Part shown: in pieces, positions 41,965 to 48,586 of the stretch
How positions within the stretch are numbered: the first letter of the stretch is position 1
How the letters are laid out: each line of letters opens with the position of its first letter
Assembly: GCA_902791025.1 (NCBI GenBank)
Contig: CADATZ010000024.1
Location: forward strand, 1 to 48,586
Direction of reading: 5' to 3'
Origin: an uncultured Chloroflexota bacterium
Lineage (GTDB): Bacteria; Chloroflexota; Anaerolineae; Anaerolineales; Anaerolineaceae
DNA length: 48,586 nucleotides
Made by a program: the position numbers and the translations under genes
Notes under the pieces: generated by a model
What the model saw: only the letters and a program-made list of their open reading frames with translations
What the model was told of the DNA's origin: nothing
The model's database searches: none

Positions 41965-42525
41965 TTATCCTCCGCTGCCGATGGTTACGTCGAGGGAGAC
42001 CGGGGAGCCCAAGCCGGTGATGGTATTGGAAGTGGATGACAACATCTTTGCCCCGATACTGGCGGCATATACTCCGTCTCCGAAGTATTCGGCAATGACC
42101 TCTGTCGTCCCCTCTGTTATGGTCAGCTGACAACCCGCGCCGTAAGATTCCTCGATACAGGGTGCACCCCTCTGATTACTATCTCTGTTATAGGTATAGT
42201 ACATATGACCCGGCCTCGTGGGGGTGGAGTCATCGGATGATTTCGTTTCCGCTGTGACCGTGACGGTATCACCGACATTCAGGTTCGCAGGAGCGGTGAT
42301 GGTTGTCGTCGTCTGTGTCAAGCCGGAGGAAAGCGAGACCGCGTTCATCCTCGCCGGGTAAAAGGCTCTCTTCTCATTGTAAGAATCCGATCCCGGGAAA
42401 CGAACACTGAGCTGCTGTTCACCTGTTGAAGTGAAATGGACATGTTCCAACTGGCAGGAATAGAGGCCGCTGCCGACCCGCCTGATGGTACATTCATTCG
42501 CAGCGGAACCGGAGGCAATTTGCCC
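41965..42525 (-). pseudogene. Truncated paralogous tail of the giant Ig-like repeat protein
   Basis: A frame of 187 codons opens after a TAG at 42526-42528 and ends at 41965. It aligns with the C-terminus of the neighbouring giant protein: NECTIRRVGSGLYSCQ versus its VTCNLISVEGGFGC, then VHFTSTGEQ versus VHFTKTGNK, YYTYNRDSNQRG versus FYTYNRSENRR, and identical SPVSLDVTIG ends. No start codon with a ribosome site exists. Tandem-array sequence lies on both sides, so it is a duplicated and decayed gene end. Confidence 0.75.
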
Positions 42526-42528
42526 CTA

Positions 42529-42899
42529 CTTCAAGTACATGCGATTCGGCGAGGTGTTGCGGAGACGTATCCTGTATGTCCCGTCAGGGACATCAGGGTG
42601 CGTCCCCTCAATGCCTTGCTAATTTATACGGGTGATGGCTTGTCTGACGAGCGCTCTGCCTGGATTCGGCGAGGGGTTGTGGGGAAGCAAAGCCTCACGG
42701 GATTCAGCGTTTCGGTTAATGAGGGGCGCCTGTCCGGGGATACTGTGTTCGTGAGACGGGTACAGGCCCGCAAGCGGTCCAGTCCCCGGATGAGCGCACG
42801 CGAATCGGCGAGGGGTTGGGGGGACGGTTCTCAGTGTCCCTGCTTCGCGACGGGACACTGAGAGCCGTCCCCGTGTCCCTTGCGGGACACGGCGCGGGG
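42529..42899. repeat. Fifth array unit and hairpin between the tail duplicate and the giant gene
   Basis: An array unit starts at 42596 (GGGTGCGTCCCCTCA). About 100 unique bases follow, then the large hairpin GGACGGTTCTCAGTGTCCC / GGGACACTGAGAGCCGTCC (about 42822-42870), ending at the giant gene's stop codon. Confidence 0.8.
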
Positions 42900-45800
42900 T
42901 TATTCGCCGCCGATGGTTACGTCGAGGGAGACCGGGGAGCCGGTTTCCGGCTTGATGATGGTTTTTTCCATCATGCTGGGGGCGAAAGAGTCGTTGCCTG
43001 GGAATTCCACGATCACGACGTCCGCATCAGCGGTGATCTCGAGGGAACATCCATAACCGGTACAGGTCTTGACACGTCTGTTTTCCGAACGGTTATAGGT
43101 GTAGAACACATAAGACGGATCGCTTACCGGATTTCCCTCATTCCCATACTCAAAGGACTTCGCTTTCATGGTTCTCGTTTCACCGGCGGTAAATTGAGTT
43201 GCTTCCCCCTCAGCGAAAACGAAATCGGTAAAGGACGCTGTCTTCTCACCCGTAAGCGATAACGCGATCATCACCGGGAAGTCCGCATTTGCGGAGGCAA
43301 GCATTTTTGAACTATTGCCCGCATACCTGGCTTTGATGGTCTTGTTCCCGGTTTTTGTGAAGTGCACCTTCGTGTCAGTAGTGCAGCCAAATCCGCCTTC
43401 AACACTGATCAGATTGCAGGTGACGCTGTTTGGCGACATATCACCATTACTGAAGGTAATAGTCTCGCCGGTCATATCAATGTTTGAGTCTTCCGGCTGG
43501 GTGACGATTACCTTCAGCTGGAACTCATAGGCCAGTTGATGACAATCCGAAGGCGTCGGATACTGCTGGCAATAACTGTAGGCATTTGAACCGTAGCGCT
43601 CCGGATAGTAGGGATAATACACAGTTCCTGACCCGGTATTGAAGTACAGCCGTCCTTCAGAATAAATGTTGTCCGTCACCGGTGTGATCGCAACACCATA
43701 TAGAGCTACACGAACTTCATCGGTTGATGGTTTATATTGACTGTCCCCTTCATAAGAAATCGTCACCTTTGTATCACTTAAATCGATCGAACTGAACTTG
43801 ATCTCATAAGTACTACTGCTTGCCGTAAAATCTGATGGACTGGATGAAGTTTCCAATAAGCCACAGCTGCCACTAACATGATCTACAACTGCCTTTCCTT
43901 GTTCATCTTTGGAAATCGTAACGGAACACTCGTTGCCTGTCTGATCAAACTTGTAGGTTATCTTTCCTGTCGGGAAACTTGTGGTGCCTTCCTCAGTCGT
44001 CTTAATCGTCGTCGTAAGTTTCGGTCTGGAATCTTCATCATCATAGGTAAGTGTGAATCTACCTTCAGTAATCGAGCTGACTTTGCCGACAAGATTTCCT
44101 GTGACAGGCTCCGACTTTTTATTTGACCAGTCACCCATATATTCAGCTTTGACCGTGTTCGACGTTTGATCGGTTATTGGCAGTCCTTTTAATTCAATGA
44201 TAAGACGCCCTTCAGTTAAACTCCATACATCAGCAGTTCCGCCGCCGCAGTCTGATAAAAGGGAAGCAGAATATCTCTCCGTTTTTGAGAATTCCAATGG
44301 GACCGTGCAGGTATACCCGCCTTTGGTGATCACCAGCGGCCCGCCCGGCCAATAATTATTGGACAAAGATTTCGGTGTGTACTGCAGACTCAAAGACATA
44401 TTCACTTCACCATCAGCAGTATTTTTGATCTCAGATATTGCAAGTGTAGTTTCTGTCGGATTTATAAACGTACTTTCTCCATATGCACCTGAATGTTCAG
44501 TATATTCATCATGATAACTTCCCAAAAAGTTGATATATATCTTATCAGCTTCATCCGGATCAAATTTAACACCTTTTAATGTCCATTTTTTTACAAACCA
44601 GGAATCCACTTGTGTTCCTGAGCCACCAGGTTTGGACCCATGGGACCCATCTGCTATATCAATTACTCCTTTACATTTATCATTATCCTCAATATGTGTA
44701 CTATATCGATCAAACGAAACTGAACAGGTTTTGCCATTTGATGTTACGAATTCAACGCTTCCATTACCAGTTCCATTAGATTGAAAACCAGTAAACTTAA
44801 GGTCAAAAGCTATATACTTTTCTCCGTTGCTGAGTTGAATTGCTTCAATATTTTCAATCCATGAATTTAATTGACTAGTATATGTATATGAAGTATCAGA
44901 CGACTCATATAATAAATCTTCTGTACCATTATAAGAAGCCTTAATCGTAATCGATCTTGGAGATTCATAACTCACTTTCAAATTAGCAGCATAAATATTC
45001 AACTCAAATATGCCCGTATTCCGATCATAATTAGCGGTACTCCCACCGCCATCAATCCCTTCACATGTTACATTCTGACAAGTGACTGTGAATGAATAAC
45101 CATAATATCTATAATTAAAAGTAATTTCAGTTTTTAAATCTCCAGTAAAAGACGCATCATTTAAAATTGAAGCAATTTTTTTAACTCTTACACCTAATGA
45201 AAAATTGTATTGTCCACCATTTTTACTGAAAGAAACACCATCTACCTGGACAGCAGTCGGAAGTTTGTCATACACAATAGGCGCAGAAGACGGACCAAAA
45301 TAGAGATCACCGCTGTATTCGATTTTGTCGGCTGATGAAATAAAAGTCGTAGCATCGAACGGGAGATCTTTAAAAACCAACCTTTCCGGTGATTCGCTCG
45401 AGTCAACAATGGTATTGGGAGACTCGATTTGCTCGCCATTTATCTTAAGCGTTTTTGCGGTCAGATCATATTCAGCGATCCTTGCGGACAGTTCATATTC
45501 AGGGTTATTTGCCCCAACAGAGATCTTGATCGTCCCTGTCGGTTTTCTTCCCTGAGCCTCTGACTCATCCCAACTCAGCAAAGATTCCAGCCACATAAAG
45601 GGATCAATACCAATACCCTTCTTATACCAATATGCCTTGTTAACTTTGATCGTCGTATCGACACGGTCAAAGAGGACCTTGGTGCTTGTCGAGGGATTGA
45701 AGAAGCCGTCACCGCTGTATTCCACGGAGACCCGGTCTGCGGAAGTGTCTTCCACCAGCATATTGGTTCCCTTGTAGTTCTTCCTGTCCTCGCTGACAGT

Positions 45801-48586
45801 GCCTGTACCCGGTTCGCAGCTGAGCTTGCCGGTTTCGATGGTGAGTTCACAGCTGCTGCTGCCGATCACGAATTTGACCGTTCCGGTCGGTTTTCTGCCA
45901 TCTGCTATGGATTCATCCCAGTCCAGCAGGGCGGAAACGGTAGCATGCTGCGCATCGAATTTCGATGCGGCTGCTACACTGATCTCCGTGTCCACGGTCT
46001 TGAACAACACAGTTTCAGCAGTAGACGGATTAAAGACGGCGTCACCGCTGTATTCTGCCTTGATACGGGCGGCGGATGTATCGCTCAGCAGCATTTCCTC
46101 GATCACCATCCGATAATTACTGCCGGTTCGATCCCAATCCGCGACCGGCTTGGATCCACAGGTCAGTATCCGTGTGGCAAGATTCAATTCGCAAATATTA
46201 CCGCCGGCAGTGAATTTGACCGTCCCGGTAGGCTTGCGGGTATATGCCTTCTCCGCGTCCCAAGAGAGCGTGGAAACCAGATTTGCCAATCCCGGATCAC
46301 CCGGCTTATAGGCACTGTTGATCACCAGTGCCGTGGGGACCTTGGTAAAGGACAGCTTGTCGGAAGCCGAAGCCAGGAAGGAGCCGGAGCCGGAATATTC
46401 TGCCTTGAGGTCCTCACCCGCACCCGCGCCCATGTTCAGGTTCTTGACGGTGAAAGTCAGCTGTTTATCGCCCGGTGTGACAGTAACCGTATTGGATGAG
46501 CAGTCGGTGAAACGCACCGGGTTCGCCGCCAGATCCAGCGTACAGGCTGCTGAACCGGAGGTCAGCTTGATGGTGCCTTGCGGCGTACCTACTGCCAGCG
46601 GCGTACTCTCCCATCTCAGCGTTATATCGGCATTTACCAACCCGGCAGGAGTCTTATCCAGGCCGATTCCCAGAGTCGTTGTGGTCGGGATCGTTTCGAA
46701 GAGGAGAAAATCGCTGGCGGAGGCGTTGAAGAGGGCGTCGCCGGCGTAGTCCGCTTTGATGCGGTCCGGGGTGTTTCCCGCGGTCAGCAGGACGTTGGTG
46801 AATGTCAACGTATACTGACCGGCAGTACCCTGATCCAGCCAGACTTCTGTTGTGCTGTCAGCGCAGGTGAAGTTCGTCTGTTTCTTCGGATTTGTCTCGG
46901 TTCCCTTGATCGGGTCGAGCGTCAGCTTACAGCTGTCGGAGCCGACTGCGAAAGTGATCACGCCGATTGGGACGTCAGTTCCCACAGCTGCTGGATCCCA
47001 GCTCAGCACCGACGTCCAATTCGCCCGGATATCACCGGATTTAAAGGCCTTGGATACAGTGATCACCGTATCGGCCTTGTCAAAGTATTTCGTCTTCGAA
47101 GAGGACGGGTTGAACAAATCATCACCGGAATATTCAACTTTGATACCGTCAGCAGTTCCATCGCCGATCTTCAGGCCTTCGATAGTGTACTTCGGATAAA
47201 CTTCACGAATATTACTTCCAACATACTCCAATTTTGCTGCTCTGACATCACAGTCAGTGAAGACGGGATCAGCAGTGCCCTTCAACTGCATTGTGCAGCT
47301 GGATGCACCAACGGTGATCTTGAATGTACCGGATGGGCGGAAGGCATAATCATTATGATCAAATCTCTCCATACCGGCAAGAAACTGATCCCATTTCTGC
47401 ATAAAGGTGATAGCCACGGTTCCATCCGGCATCATACGAGCACTATCAATGTCCGTTTGCGTATCCACCTTATGCTCATATTTCGAAGCCCGGAACAGAT
47501 TGTCTCCCAAATATTCCGTGCTGGCGCTGTTTTTCGAGATTTTGCCCATTTCGAGTTCATGGAGGGTAAATTGCCATATCTTTCCGCTTGGCACTCCATC
47601 TATACCGTAAACATTACAAATATCCGAATGAATGGTCGTTCCGGTTAATCTCAGTGGGCAAACTTTATCTCCCACCTTCAGGTTGATCGTCCCCGTCGGT
47701 ATTCTGCCGCTTTCCGAGGGCTCTTCCGTCCAACTCAATTGTAAAATTATATAGTATTCACCAGGTTCAAAATCCTGATACATTCTGATAATCTTCATCT
47801 CGGTCGGGATGGACTCGAAGAGGACGAACTCAGTGGTGGAGGGGTTGAAGTTCGCGTCACCGCTGTATTCGGCTTTGACGCGATCGGCTGTGGAACCGGA
47901 CGAGAGCATGATATTCAGCATCTCCCAGGTGATGGTCTCCCACTCTATGGTGGGATCAGACTCATCGGGAGAGGTCGAAGGGGACGGCTTGATTTTCGTA
48001 GTATTTTTTTCCATGCAGGTGAAATCTTTCACATTTCCGTCAGACCCATCGAATGTCAGCTTGCAACTGTCGCTGCCGATGGTGAACGTGATCGTGCCGG
48101 TCGGGACTTTGGCGCCCGCTTCGGTCTTGTTCCAGGTCAGCAGGGTATTCAGGTCAGCGTATGAGGTACCGGCTTTTTTGGCCTTTTCGATATCCAGTTC
48201 GGTATCGTATTTGTCGAAGGATTTCACCGAGGAAGCGGAAGGCAGGAAGAGTCCGTCACCGGAATATTCCGCTTTGATCTCTGTGCCTGTAACGTCAGCA
48301 AACTTCAGATTGGTGATATGATAGGTCTTTGTTTTTGAACCCCGGTAAATACCGGCGTTTCTTTGGAAATATCCAGTGTACAAACCGCGGAGCCCATGGT
48401 GAATTTGATCGTTCCCGACGGGACTTTTCCAGCCTGCAGCGGTTCGTCTGTCCAACTCAGCACAGCATCCACATCCACCAGACCGGAACCGGTTTTACTC
48501 TCGTTTTCAATCTCCAGCGTGGTCGGGATAGTATCGAGCAGCAAAAATTCACTGGTGGACGGATTGAAGACCGCGTCACCGCTGTA
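42900..48586 (-). CDS. Giant Ig-like repeat surface protein, partial and frameshifted near the right edge
   Basis: At least 1,890 residues; the 5' end lies beyond the window. Most of it is about 15 repeats of 95-110 residues with the plan PTGTIxFxxGSxxCxL ... C ... IKAEYSGDxxFNPSTS, i.e. bacterial Ig-like (Big_3-type) domains as in adhesins. The repeats degenerate towards the C-terminus. Most have two cysteines about 15-20 residues apart. The C-terminus SPVSLDVTIGGE has no LPxTG, membrane helix or sorting domain. The frame open from 48455 and the frame entering from the right edge (YSGDAVFNPSTSEFLLLDTI) meet at about 48331-48350, where one base appears to be missing next to GGGG and AAAAA runs. 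The likely role is adhesion or a cell-surface fibre. Confidence 0.85.

Noticed and set aside
41212..42899. Possible CRISPR array
   Set aside because: Units are 160-176 bp with little unique spacer sequence, contain internal hairpins, and no cas gene is nearby.

Overview
The window looks like a chromosomal segment of a saccharolytic, fermentative bacterium with moderate G+C. Three solute-binding proteins carry ordinary signal peptides with no lipobox cysteine, which argues against a classical Firmicute and suits a diderm or a Chloroflexota/Anaerolineaceae-like cell. That assignment is a guess from style; no marker gene is present.

Layout. 0.3-6 kb, minus strand: a multi-spanning PTPS-related membrane protein, then a polar amino-acid ABC system (permease, ATPase, binding protein) whose operon also encodes a secreted zincin. 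6-13 kb, plus strand: a secreted GH13 glucosidase/amylase and a maltodextrin ABC set (binding protein, MalF-like, MalG-like, MsmX/MalK-like) behind a near-consensus promoter. 13-15.5 kb: gmd and a DUF362 protein. 15.7-22.2 kb: a GH4 alpha-galactosidase (minus), then a sugar isomerase/epimerase and an RbsA/C/B-type ABC transporter (plus). 22.2-26.5 kb: an AT-rich accessory stretch with two Rpn-family remnants, a SAP-domain protein and a secreted C39-like peptidase. 26.6-38.5 kb: tRNA-Gln, free-Met-sulfoxide reductase, DUF4405 protein, flavodoxin, a hydrolase/cyclophilin-like fusion, a ferredoxin-type aldo-keto reductase, an MBL protein, a methyltransferase stub, RadC, PPi-type phosphofructokinase, class II aldolase, acetolactate decarboxylase, a DUF308 protein and a metallophosphoesterase. 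39-48.6 kb: an Ntn-type amidase, a third Rpn remnant, a tandem repeat array, a duplicated tail fragment, and a giant Ig-like repeat surface protein that runs off the right edge.

The two sugar uptake systems, the secreted amylase and the GH4 enzyme feed glycolysis (PPi-PFK, aldolase) and acetoin formation (AlsD). The peptidases and amino-acid transporter suggest peptide scavenging.

Most unusual are the non-coding layers. (1) About ten dispersed ~100-bp palindromic elements, the best with 15-bp terminal inverted repeats. (2) Arrays with strict 7-bp period that begin exactly at stop codons of several unrelated genes. (3) Three Rpn-family genes that have all lost the nuclease half but keep a strong internal Shine-Dalgarno and ATG just before the C-terminal segment, each giving a 73-77-residue protein. 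The third is the best candidate for an under-described system: stand-alone Rpn C-terminal small proteins.
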